In this document: positions 1-5,133 of the stretch, one piece after another
How the letters are laid out: each line of letters starts with the position of its first letter
How positions within the stretch are numbered: position 1 is the stretch's first letter
DNA from: Rhodospirillales bacterium
Lineage (GTDB): Bacteria; Pseudomonadota; Alphaproteobacteria; ATCC43930; CGMCC-115725
Direction: 5' to 3'
DNA: 7,690 nucleotides
Assembly: GCA_015654725.1 (NCBI GenBank)
Contig: JAATGI010000247.1
Location: 1-7,690 of the forward strand
The notes under the pieces: generated by a model
Told to the model about the DNA's origin: nothing
Database searches by the model: none
What the model saw: the letters and a program-made list of their open reading frames with translations, nothing else
Position numbers and translations under genes: made by a program

Positions 1-810
1 GATCCGACCTCGAAAAAGGACCTCACCACGCGCGTCATCGACCTGATCGCGCCCCTGGGCAAGGGCCAGCGCGCGCTGATCGTGGCGCAACCTCGCACCG
101 GCAAGACGGTGATGATGCAGAACATCGCCCACGCCATCGCCGGCAATCATCCCGAAGTGTTTCTGATCGTGCTGCTGATCGACGAGCGCCCGGAGGAAGT
201 CACCGACATGGCGCGCTCGGTCAAGGGCGAGGTGGTGAGTTCGACCTTCGACGAGCCGGCGGTGCGCCACGTCCAAGTCGCCGAGATGGTGATCGAAAAG
301 GCGAAGCGCCTGGTCGAGCACAAGCGCGACGTGGTGATCTTGCTCGATTCGATCACGCGCCTCGCGCGCGCCTACAACACCGTGGTGCCATCCTCCGGCA
401 AGGTGCTCACGGGCGGCGTCGACGCCAACGCGCTGCAACGGCCGAAGCGCTTCTTCGGCGCCGCGCGCAATATCGAGGAAGGCGGTTCGCTGACCATCAT
501 CGCGACCGCGCTGATCGATACCGGCAGCCGCATGGACGAAGTGATTTTCGAGGAATTCAAGGGCACCGGCAATTCGGAGATCGTGCTTGACCGCAAGATC
601 GCCGACAAGCGCACTTTCCCCTCGGTCGACATCACCAAGTCCGGCACGCGCAAGGAAGAGTTGCTGGTGGATAAGGGCAGCCTGTCGAAGATGTGGGTGC
701 TGCGCCGCGTGCTGTCGCCGATGGGTCCGATGGACGGGCTCGAATTCCTGATCGACAAGCTCAAGCAATCCAAGAGCAACGCCGATTTCTTCGAGGCGAT
801 GAATACCTAG
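1..810 (+). CDS. rho: Transcription termination factor Rho, 5'-truncated by window edge
   Basis: Rho is the hexameric RNA-dependent ATPase/helicase that ends transcription at Rho-dependent sites in the cytoplasm. The frame is open from base 1, and the 269 residues present correspond to about residue 150 to the end of the E. coli protein. The N-terminal RNA-binding OB-fold is therefore outside the window. Visible are Walker A (QPRTGKT, window residues 30-36), Walker B (VILLDS, catalytic Asp at 116), the Q-loop region (SGKVLTGGVDANAL), the R-loop region (DTGSRMDE) and the arginine-finger segment SGTRKEE, whose Arg217 aligns with E. coli Arg366. The C-terminus is complete (DFFEAMNT) and stops with TAG. 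An apparent GTG start at 82 lies inside the ATPase domain and is not the real start. One oddity is Gln30, where many Rho proteins have Pro just before the P-loop. Identification is certain; the alphaproteobacterial flavour is judged from remembered sequences. Confidence 0.97.
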   Translation, partial: DPTSKKDLTTRVIDLIAPLGKGQRALIVAQPRTGKTVMMQNIAHAIAGNHPEVFLIVLLIDERPEEVTDMARSVKGEVVSSTFDEPAVRHVQVAEMVIEKAKRLVEHKRDVVILLDSITRLARAYNTVVPSSGKVLTGGVDANALQRPKRFFGAARNIEEGGSLTIIATALIDTGSRMDEVIFEEFKGTGNSEIVLDRKIADKRTFPSVDITKSGTRKEELLVDKGSLSKMWVLRRVLSPMGPMDGLEFLIDKLKQSKSNADFFEAMNT

Positions 811-817
811 GCCGGCG

Positions 818-846
818 CCGCTTGTATAGCCTCGCTTGACAAGCGG
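818..846 (+). promoter_or_regulatory. Candidate higBA promoter/operator (inverted and direct repeats)
   Basis: In the 61-base gap between rho and higB, CGCTTG occurs at 819-824 and again at 833-838, a 14-base spacing. The second copy forms a perfect 13-bp palindrome with CAAGCG at 840-845 around a single A. The outer pair CCGCTTGT (818-825) and ACAAGCGG (839-846) is also a perfect 8-bp inverted repeat. A consensus -35 hexamer TTGACA sits at 836-841 inside the palindrome, but no good -10 follows; CATACG at 857-862 is the nearest, with a short 15-base spacer. HigA-type antitoxins repress their own operons by binding palindromes near the promoter, so this is the expected operator position. The repeats are seen directly; the regulatory role is inferred. 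Confidence 0.5.
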
Positions 847-871
847 ATAGCGCGGCCATACGCATTTCGCG

Positions 872-1150
872 ATGATCGCGAGCTTTCGGCATCGCGGCCT
901 TCGAGAATTGTTCGAGATGGGCTCGTCCCGAAAGATTCGCCCGGATCTCGCCAAGCGAATCGGTGTGCGTTTGGCGGCGATTCACGCCGCCGCCGATTTG
1001 CCGACGTTGGCAAATCGAAGAGAATTGGACCTTCATTCCCTTCGCGGCCTACCGAAACGATATACGATTCACGTCAACGGCCCGTGGTGCATCACGTTCG
1101 AGTGGCAAAACGGCGATGCATTTCGTGTTGATCTGGATCAGTATCACTGA
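872..1150 (+). CDS. higB: HigB-family (RelE superfamily) toxin, mRNA interferase
   Basis: This 92-residue protein has the size and layout of HigB toxins, ribosome-dependent mRNA endonucleases of the RelE/ParE fold. It opens with the family signature SFRHRGLRELFE (residues 4-15), has a helical middle, a basic LHSLRGLPKRYTI stretch (54-66), the core strand GPWCITFEW (70-78), and ends in VDLDQYH. In the well-studied Proteus HigB the C-terminal Asp-Tyr-His is functionally important; here Tyr91 and His92 are kept but the preceding residue is Gln90, with Asp at 89. The toxin gene precedes the antitoxin gene, the usual higBA order. The ATG at 872 is chosen because the signature starts two residues later; there is no clear Shine-Dalgarno sequence, so the transcript may have a very short leader. 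The frame is intact. The toxin is probably active when not bound by HigA, but this is inference. Confidence 0.9.
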   Translation: MIASFRHRGLRELFEMGSSRKIRPDLAKRIGVRLAAIHAAADLPTLANRRELDLHSLRGLPKRYTIHVNGPWCITFEWQNGDAFRVDLDQYH

Positions 1151-1179
1151 GCGCCGCGCCGCGCTCGACAGGAAGCGAA

Positions 1180-1500
1180 ATGGCCGAGTATCCCGTTCGT
1201 TATCCACTGAAGCATGCCCCGTCTCATCCTGGCGGCTTGATGCGCGAGATCATCGTTGAGCATCTGCGCCTGTCGATCGCCGAAGCGGCGCGACGCATGC
1301 GAATCACGCGGGCCGCGCTCTACGCCGTACTCGGCGGCAGGAGCGCGGTTACGGCCGAGATGGCGCTGCGCTTTTGCCGACTCGCCGGCGGTACGCCCGA
1401 TCTGTTTCTGCGCATGCAGGATAGTCACGCGCTCTGGCGCGCCGAACGAAAGCTCGGTGCGACCTTGAAGAAAATCGAGCCGGCCAAGACGGCCGCGTAA
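1180..1500 (+). CDS. higA: HigA-family antitoxin, XRE-type helix-turn-helix
   Basis: The 106-residue product matches HigA antitoxins. It has the HPG motif near the N-terminus (residues 16-18), followed by a Cro/C1-type helix-turn-helix (about 32-62: LSIAEAARRMRITRAALYAV, then LGGRSAVTAEMALR) and the typical tail DLFLRMQDSHALWRAE. HigA binds and neutralises HigB and represses the shared promoter. The ATG at 1180 follows AGGAAG (1170-1175) with a 4-base spacer, and lies 29 bases after the higB stop, so the two are co-transcribed. The C-terminal tail beyond residue 93 is Lys/Ala-rich and less typical. The gene stops 9 bases before the stop of a convergent metallo-hydrolase gene, leaving no room for a conventional terminator. 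Confidence 0.92.
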   Translation: MAEYPVRYPLKHAPSHPGGLMREIIVEHLRLSIAEAARRMRITRAALYAVLGGRSAVTAEMALRFCRLAGGTPDLFLRMQDSHALWRAERKLGATLKKIEPAKTAA

Positions 1501-1509
1501 ACGTATCCC

Positions 1510-2385
1510 CTAACTCGGAAATTCGGGGGCGAAGGCATTGCCCGCACGCTTGATATAGGCGACATGCGGCGCCGCGAAATGCGCCGGCAACAGCAGCGAA
1601 TGCCGCTCGGCACATTCCTCGAGGAGCGCGCGGCGGGTCTTGTGCGCAAGCGGCTTGTCCTCGTCGACGCTGGCGTTCCATTCCGGGTGATAGAGCTGGA
1701 TCGGGTGGTGCAAACAGTCGCCGGCGAAAATGCCACGCGCGTCGCGCGACGCCGCCTTCAAGATGATGTTGCCCGGCGTGTGGCCGGGCGCCGGATGAAT
1801 CTCGATCCCGGCCTCGATCTCGTGAATGCCCTCGACCAGATCGGCCTGGCCCGATTCGATCACAGGCAGGACGCTGTCATTGAAGATGACATCGTTCATC
1901 GCCATCGCCGAATGGCCACCGGTCGCCGGGTCCCAATAGTCGCGGTCGGCGCGCGAGAACAGGTAGCGCGCCTTGGGGAAGGTCGGGACCCAACGCCCGT
2001 TTTCGAGCCGCGTGTTCCAGCCGACGTGATCGACATGGAGATGGGTGCACATCACGATATCGATATCCTCGGGCGCGAAGCCGGCCGCGCGCAAATTCTC
2101 CATCCAGGGATGGCGCGCGCGGTGGAACCGCTCGAAATGCGGCCGGTCCTTGTCGTTGCCGACGCAGGTATCGACGAGGATGGTGTGATGCCGGGTCTTC
2201 AGGAGCCAGCTATGGAAACTGCCGACGAGATTGCCGCTGACCGCATCGTAATGGCCCGGCTGCAGCCAATGCATATGTTCCTGGACCGCGGCCAAATTCC
2301 AATCGGGGATCAGGCTTTCCGGGCCGAACACCGGTCCCGACAATTCCTCGATGCGGGCGATCGCGATGTCACCGATCGGGCGCAT
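1510..2385 (-). CDS. Metallo-beta-lactamase-fold hydrolase, lactonase-like
   Basis: This 291-residue protein carries the full metal-binding set of the metallo-beta-lactamase superfamily. It has THLHVDHVGW (HxHxDH at residues 115-120), His202 in PGHTPG, Asp223 in AGDCLHHP and His269 in PAHFAAP, enough for a two-metal centre. The overall arrangement resembles the AHL-lactonase-like branch (AiiA/AttM relatives) rather than glyoxalase II or RNase Z, but a substrate cannot be assigned. No signal peptide is visible, so it is probably cytoplasmic. The start is taken as ATG 2385, two bases after the upstream stop and 9 bases after GGAAGG. An in-frame TTG at 2391 would overlap that stop but sits only 3 bases from the same ribosome-binding site. 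It is the last gene of a four-gene unit and is probably translationally coupled to the PepSY-like gene. Confidence 0.88.
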   Translation of the reverse strand: MRPIGDIAIARIEELSGPVFGPESLIPDWNLAAVQEHMHWLQPGHYDAVSGNLVGSFHSWLLKTRHHTILVDTCVGNDKDRPHFERFHRARHPWMENLRAAGFAPEDIDIVMCTHLHVDHVGWNTRLENGRWVPTFPKARYLFSRADRDYWDPATGGHSAMAMNDVIFNDSVLPVIESGQADLVEGIHEIEAGIEIHPAPGHTPGNIILKAASRDARGIFAGDCLHHPIQLYHPEWNASVDEDKPLAHKTRRALLEECAERHSLLLPAHFAAPHVAYIKRAGNAFAPEFPS

Positions 2386-2387
2386 GC

Positions 2388-2675
2388 TCAATCGCCTTCC
2401 GGATAGACTTTGCCGCCCGGCTCGAGTGCCACGCGGGTGGGCTTGCCATCCTTGACCGCGGTGGCGTGCCAGACATTGTCGCAGCCCTTGCTCTCGATAT
2501 GCACGTCGCTATAGCCGGCGGCCATCAATTTTTTGCGCGCTTGGTCGGCGGTCGAATTGTCGAGCCGGTCGCCGGGATCGCAGGCGGCATAGGCCGGCGC
2601 CACCGCGATCGGCTTGAGCGCGACGCCCAATCCCAGCAGCGCGAGCGCGGCGGCGGCGATCAACAGTTTTCGCAT
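2388..2675 (-). CDS. Small secreted PepSY-like protein
   Basis: The 95-residue product begins with a clear signal peptide. A basic MRK is followed by an Ala/Leu-rich hydrophobic stretch (residues 4-20) and a likely cleavage site after AYA (28-30), giving a mature periplasmic or secreted protein of about 65 residues. The mature part, with ADQARKKLMAAGYSDVHIE, then NVWHATAVKDGKPTRVALEP and GGKVYPEGD, has the helix plus strands pattern of a single PepSY-like domain: a Gly-Tyr turn, then strands ending in a Gly-containing hairpin. PepSY domains are commonly tied to protease inhibition or envelope functions. Two cysteines in the mature part (32 and 65) could form a disulfide. The ATG at 2675 is chosen for its excellent Shine-Dalgarno and the signal peptide, although the frame extends 24 codons upstream into the oxidoreductase gene. 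The family call is moderately sure; its role is unknown. Confidence 0.75.
   Translation of the reverse strand: MRKLLIAAAALALLGLGVALKPIAVAPAYAACDPGDRLDNSTADQARKKLMAAGYSDVHIESKGCDNVWHATAVKDGKPTRVALEPGGKVYPEGD
2395..2400 (-). promoter_or_regulatory. Ribosome-binding site of the metallo-hydrolase gene
   Basis: GGAAGG on the - strand lies 9 bases before ATG 2385 but only 3 before the alternative TTG 2391, which favours the ATG. It lies inside the last codons of the upstream PepSY-like gene, consistent with coupled translation. Confidence 0.55.
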
Positions 2676-2680
2676 GACGG

Positions 2681-2689
2681 TTCCTCCTT
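2681..2689 (-). promoter_or_regulatory. Strong ribosome-binding site of the PepSY-like gene
   Basis: The - strand reads AAGGAGGAA here, almost the full anti-16S complement, with GGAGG ending 7 bases before ATG 2675. It fixes the start and predicts strong translation relative to its neighbours. Confidence 0.8.
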
Positions 2690-2694
2690 CGCTA

Positions 2695-3672
2695 TTAGAC
2701 GATGAACACGGTCGAGCCGGTGGTGCGGCGGCCTTCGAGATCGGCATGGGCCTTGGCCGCGTCTTTCAAGGCATAGGTCTGATTGACCTGGATATTGACC
2801 TTGCCCGACAGCACCACGTCGAACAGGTTCTTCGCCATCGCCACCAGATCCTCGCGTTTCGCGGCATAGGTGAAGAGCGTCGGCCGCTGGACATAGAGCG
2901 AGCCTTTCTGCGCGAGCACGCCGGTGTCCAAGGGCGGAATCCGGCCCGAGGACTGACCGAAGCTGATCAAGAACCAGGCGGGGCGCAGGCAATCCAAGGA
3001 TTTCATGAACGTGTCCTTGCCGACGCCGTCATAAACCGCGGGCAGCTTGGCGCCCTTGGTGATCTCGCCGGTTCGGGCGACGAAATCTTCCTTGGTGTAG
3101 TCGATGACATGGTCGAAACCGTGATCGCGCGCGAGCTTCGCCTTTTCGGCGCTGCTGACGGTGCCGATGACGGTAGCACCCTTGGCCTTGGCCCATTGAC
3201 CGAAGATCAGCCCGACGCCGCCGGCCGCGGCATGGAACAGCACCGTGTCGCCCGCCTTGATGTTGTAGCTGCGGTTGACGAGGTATTCCGTGGTCAGACC
3301 CTTCAGCATCATCGCGGCGGCGATCTTGTCGGAGATGCCGTCGGGGAGCTTCACTAGGCGGTGCCAAGGGACGAGCCGCGCCTCGGAATAGCCGCCGACG
3401 GGGGCATTGCCATAAGCGACACGGTCGCCCTTCTTGAATTCGGGCACATCGGGGCCGACTTCTTCCACCACGCCCGCCGCCTCGCCGCCGAGCGACGCCG
3501 GCATCGAAGCCGCCGGGTAAAGCCCGCTCCTTTGATAGACATCGACGTAATTGAGCCCGACCGCGGTGTGCCGGACGCGAACCTCGCCGGGGCCGGGCTT
3601 GCCGAGCTCGACCTCTTCCCATTTCAGAACGTCGGGCGCGCCGGTTTGATGAAAGCGGATAGCGTGAACCAT
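2695..3672 (-). CDS. qor: NADPH:quinone oxidoreductase, zinc-independent MDR family
   Basis: The 325-residue protein (E. coli Qor has 327) is a medium-chain reductase that transfers hydride from NADPH to quinones or other reactive carbonyl compounds. It has an N-terminal GroES-like domain with GLNYVDVYQRSGLYP (residues 39-53), the GGEAAGVVEEVGP turn (62-74) and a Rossmann domain with the NADP signature HAAAGGVG (147-154). It then has IGTVSSAEKAKLA (169-181) and GFDHVIDYTKEDF (185-197). The zinc-binding cysteines of alcohol dehydrogenases are absent; the only cysteine is Cys228. ATG 3672 is preceded by GGAGAA with 6 bases between, and lies 14 bases after the dienelactone hydrolase stop. The gene ends with tandem stops TAA TAG, 19 bases before the PepSY-like gene. 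Family identity is sure; the physiological substrate is not. Confidence 0.93.
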   Translation of the reverse strand: MVHAIRFHQTGAPDVLKWEEVELGKPGPGEVRVRHTAVGLNYVDVYQRSGLYPAASMPASLGGEAAGVVEEVGPDVPEFKKGDRVAYGNAPVGGYSEARLVPWHRLVKLPDGISDKIAAAMMLKGLTTEYLVNRSYNIKAGDTVLFHAAAGGVGLIFGQWAKAKGATVIGTVSSAEKAKLARDHGFDHVIDYTKEDFVARTGEITKGAKLPAVYDGVGKDTFMKSLDCLRPAWFLISFGQSSGRIPPLDTGVLAQKGSLYVQRPTLFTYAAKREDLVAMAKNLFDVVLSGKVNIQVNQTYALKDAAKAHADLEGRRTTGSTVFIV

Positions 3673-3678
3673 GAATAC

Positions 3679-3684
3679 TTCTCC
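3679..3684 (-). promoter_or_regulatory. Ribosome-binding site of qor
   Basis: GGAGAA on the - strand, 6 bases before ATG 3672. It decides the start, because the frame stays open for more than 500 bases upstream across the dienelactone hydrolase gene. Confidence 0.7.
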
Positions 3685-3686
3685 GT

Positions 3687-4379
3687 TCAGGCGAGATTGG
3701 CTTTGAAGAAATCGGCGGTGCGGCCATTGGCGAGATCGGCCGCCGCCTTGTCGTAGTGATCGCCGCCATCGCGGGCGAAGGCGTGATCCTGGCCGGCATA
3801 GGTCTGCATCGTGACGTGTCTGTTGCCCTGCAGCCCTTCTTTCATCTTGGCTTGGACCGGGGGCGGGACGAAGCCGTCTTTCTCGGCGATATGGAGCAGC
3901 AGCGGCTTTTTGATATTGCCGGCCTCGCCGATGATGCCGTCGATGCCGACGCCGTAATACCCGACCGAGGCGTCGATATTGGTGCGCGCTGCGGTCATAT
4001 AGGCGAGCCGGCCGCCCAGGCAGTAGCCGACCGCGCCGATTTTGCCGGTGCAGGCGGGGTTGGCGCGCAGCGCGTCGATCGTCGCCTGGATGTCTTCGAT
4101 CGCCTTGCCCTGATCCATCTTTTGCATCAGCCCCAGCGCCTTCTGGAAATCCTCGCCTTTGTCGGTGAGCTGAATCCCGGGCTGGATGCGCCAAAACAGA
4201 TCGGGCGCCGCCGCGACGTAGCCTGCCGCCGCGTAACGGTCGGCGACCTGACGAATCCAGGGATTGACGCCGAAAATCTCCTGAATCACGACGATGCCGG
4301 GTCCCTTGCCGGATTTGGGCGTCGCCAGATAAGCGGAAAAACTGCCGTCATCCTTGGCACGGACGGTGATCTCAGGCAT
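3687..4379 (-). CDS. Dienelactone hydrolase family alpha/beta hydrolase
   Basis: The 230-residue protein is a cytoplasmic alpha/beta hydrolase of the dienelactone hydrolase (carboxymethylenebutenolidase) family, which opens dienelactones to maleylacetate in chloroaromatic and aromatic breakdown; many homologues act on other esters or lactones. The catalytic triad is visible: nucleophile Cys120 in GYCLGG, Asp168 in AEKDGFVPP and His199 in GQDHAFAR. Glu34 in QEIFGVN, which positions the nucleophile in the family, is also present. The length is normal for the family. ATG 4379 follows GGGAG (4390-4386) with 6 bases between; the frame extends another 27 codons upstream without family similarity. 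It is the first gene of the four-gene - strand unit. No chlorocatechol pathway genes are nearby, so a true dienelactone substrate is not demonstrated. Confidence 0.92.
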   Translation of the reverse strand: MPEITVRAKDDGSFSAYLATPKSGKGPGIVVIQEIFGVNPWIRQVADRYAAAGYVAAAPDLFWRIQPGIQLTDKGEDFQKALGLMQKMDQGKAIEDIQATIDALRANPACTGKIGAVGYCLGGRLAYMTAARTNIDASVGYYGVGIDGIIGEAGNIKKPLLLHIAEKDGFVPPPVQAKMKEGLQGNRHVTMQTYAGQDHAFARDGGDHYDKAAADLANGRTADFFKANLA

Positions 4380-4385
4380 GACGCT

Positions 4386-4390
4386 CTCCC
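4386..4390 (-). promoter_or_regulatory. Ribosome-binding site of the dienelactone hydrolase gene
   Basis: GGGAG within AGGGAGAG on the - strand, 6 bases before ATG 4379. It supports this start over a start 81 bases upstream. Confidence 0.7.
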
Positions 4391-4410
4391 TTTGCTGTGC
4401 GTTGACCGGG

Positions 4411-4440
4411 ACTGTAGCGAGCCGCCCGCTGTTGGGGCAA
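4411..4440 (-). promoter_or_regulatory. Possible sigma-70-type promoter of the DLH-qor-PepSY-MBL unit
   Basis: In the 93-base gap upstream of the dienelactone hydrolase gene, the - strand has TTGCCC (4440-4435), an 18-base spacer and TACAGT (4416-4411). Each hexamer matches the consensus at four of six positions. A start of transcription near 4404 would leave a leader of about 25 bases. The match is weak, and read-through from the genes upstream is equally possible. Confidence 0.3.
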
Positions 4441-4457
4441 GCGCGTGCGTGACGCGC
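4441..4457 (-). terminator. Small GC hairpin after vapC, doubtful terminator
   Basis: GCGCGT (4441-4446) and ACGCGC (4452-4457) form a perfect 6-bp stem with a 5-base loop, 15 bases beyond the vapC stop in the direction of transcription. The - strand continues with TTGCCCC, so there is no U tract. In such a GC-rich genome the stem may be chance. Confidence 0.25.
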
Positions 4458-4472
4458 CAAGCTGCCGCGCGT

Positions 4473-4861
4473 TTACTGGCCTACGGCGGCCGCTTTCGCG
4501 AGTTGCCGGTCCAACGTGATCAATTCGCCGCCAAGACGGCGCGCAAGCCAAAGATAACTGGCATCGTATGCGGTCAAACCCGTTGCCTCGGCAAGCTCGA
4601 TTATTCCCGCGATGTCGACGGCCAGCGTTTCGATGGCCAGATGGTGGACCAATCGCAACACCGCATCGCCGTGCCCTCGCAGGACCTATTGCGACGCGTC
4701 TTCGTCACATAAATGTTCGCGAGTTCAAAGGTGAGAAGAGCCGGCGCGGTCAGGTGCGCGTTTTCCAGGCGTGATGCAACCGCCTCCGCCTCCGGCTCAC
4801 CAAACAGCATTGCGCCGAGCGCAGACGCATCGACGACCTTAACGGCGGTCGCGGTCGGCAC
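4473..4861 (-). pseudogene. vapC: VapC-type PIN-domain toxin, frameshifted
   Basis: VapC toxins are PIN-domain ribonucleases. The first half (GTG 4861 onward) reads VKVVDASALGAMLFGEPEAE and then TFELANIYVTKTRRN. The rest of the domain (HLAIETLAV, then ATGLTAYDASYLWLARRLGG and ITLDRQLAKAA) is in another frame. Restoring one base near the GGG at 4676-4674 gives a continuous 129-residue protein, a normal VapC length, with all four PIN acids: Asp11, Glu46, Asp100 and Asp118. The span of 389 bases is one short of a whole number of codons. As written, translation leaves the PIN frame after about 60 residues and stops at 4601, losing two catalytic acids. No slippery heptamer is visible, so a real one-base deletion or a sequencing error is likelier than programmed frameshifting. 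Its start overlaps the vapB end by 23 bases, which implies coupled translation. Confidence 0.85.
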
Positions 4862-5075
4862 GAATGATCGCCACCGATTCGGACGGCGTCGAGATGCCGA
4901 GCCGGCGAATTTCGGCCACGAGTTCCGACGGCGTCAACGGTTTTTCGGGTTCGACCGCGCTCTCGATAATCGCCAGCAGCTCACCCTGCAGCGAGCGATG
5001 GTTACGTGACGCTCGCTCGCGTAGTCGCCGCACCACGGCGTCCGGCGCGTTTTTGATCGACAGGTTGACAGGCAT
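4839..5075 (-). CDS. vapB: VapB/FitA-like antitoxin, ribbon-helix-helix
   Basis: The 78-residue protein starts with MPVNLSIKNAPDAVVRRLRE and RASRNHRSLQGELLAIIESA, the FitA/Arc-like ribbon-helix-helix DNA-binding domain (residues 1-42). In this pattern a short strand of alternating polar residues is followed by two helices that dimerise. The C-terminal part (about 48-78: LTPSELVAEIRRLGISTPSE and an Arg-rich end) would wrap around the PIN toxin. It should neutralise VapC and repress its own promoter. ATG 5075 is preceded by AGGA with a short 3-base gap. In-frame starts farther up (5105, 5141) would place the start within the predicted promoter and operator or the panE end, and add non-family sequence. 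The gene is intact although its toxin partner is broken. Whether it is called vapB or fitA is a naming choice. Confidence 0.88.
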   Translation of the reverse strand: MPVNLSIKNAPDAVVRRLRERASRNHRSLQGELLAIIESAVEPEKPLTPSELVAEIRRLGISTPSESVAIIRADRDRR

Positions 5076-5086
5076 GGTTCCTAATC

Positions 5087-5103
5087 GGCTCCAATTTGGA
5101 GCC
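5087..5103 (-). promoter_or_regulatory. 17-bp palindromic operator candidate of vapBC
   Basis: GGCTCCAA (5087-5094) and TTGGAGCC (5096-5103) are perfect 8-bp inverted arms around one central base. The palindrome begins 11 bases upstream of the vapB ATG and directly abuts the predicted -10 element, so it covers the expected transcription start. This is the position where ribbon-helix-helix antitoxins, alone or with their toxin, bind to repress their own operon. The symmetry is seen directly; binding is inferred. Confidence 0.65.
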
Positions 5104-5131
5104 ATATTACCGGTCGCTGTCGATTTTTCAA
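5104..5131 (-). promoter_or_regulatory. Sigma-70-type promoter of vapBC
   Basis: The - strand has TTGAAA (5131-5126, five of six consensus), a 16-base spacer and TAATAT (5109-5104, four of six). Transcription would start near 5097, inside the palindrome, leaving a leader of about 20 bases before vapB. The promoter starts only 2 bases after the panE stop codon, so the toxin-antitoxin pair has its own control despite lying in line with panE. Confidence 0.55.
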
Positions 5132-5133
5132 GA

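Noticed and set aside
1505..1529. CCCC/GGGG pairing as a bidirectional terminator between higA and the metallo-hydrolase gene
   Set aside because: Only a 4-bp stem with a loop of about 14 bases and no U tract on either strand.
1564..2406. Long + strand open frame opposite the metallo-hydrolase gene
   Set aside because: It is antisense to a gene with complete catalytic motifs, its product is Arg/Asp/Val-rich with no family pattern, and such frames are common opposite GC-rich genes.
2695..4194. A 499-residue fusion of the oxidoreductase with an upstream extension
   Set aside because: The first 174 residues are an out-of-frame, Arg-rich reading of the dienelactone hydrolase gene. A good ribosome-binding site and the family start lie at 3672.
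4601..4700. Programmed -1 frameshifting in vapC
   Set aside because: No slippery heptamer or clear downstream stimulatory structure is visible around the shift; a simple one-base deletion explains the frames.
3756..4712. Long + strand open frame opposite the dienelactone hydrolase and vapC
   Set aside because: It crosses two real - strand genes and an intergenic gap, and its translation looks like a composition artefact.
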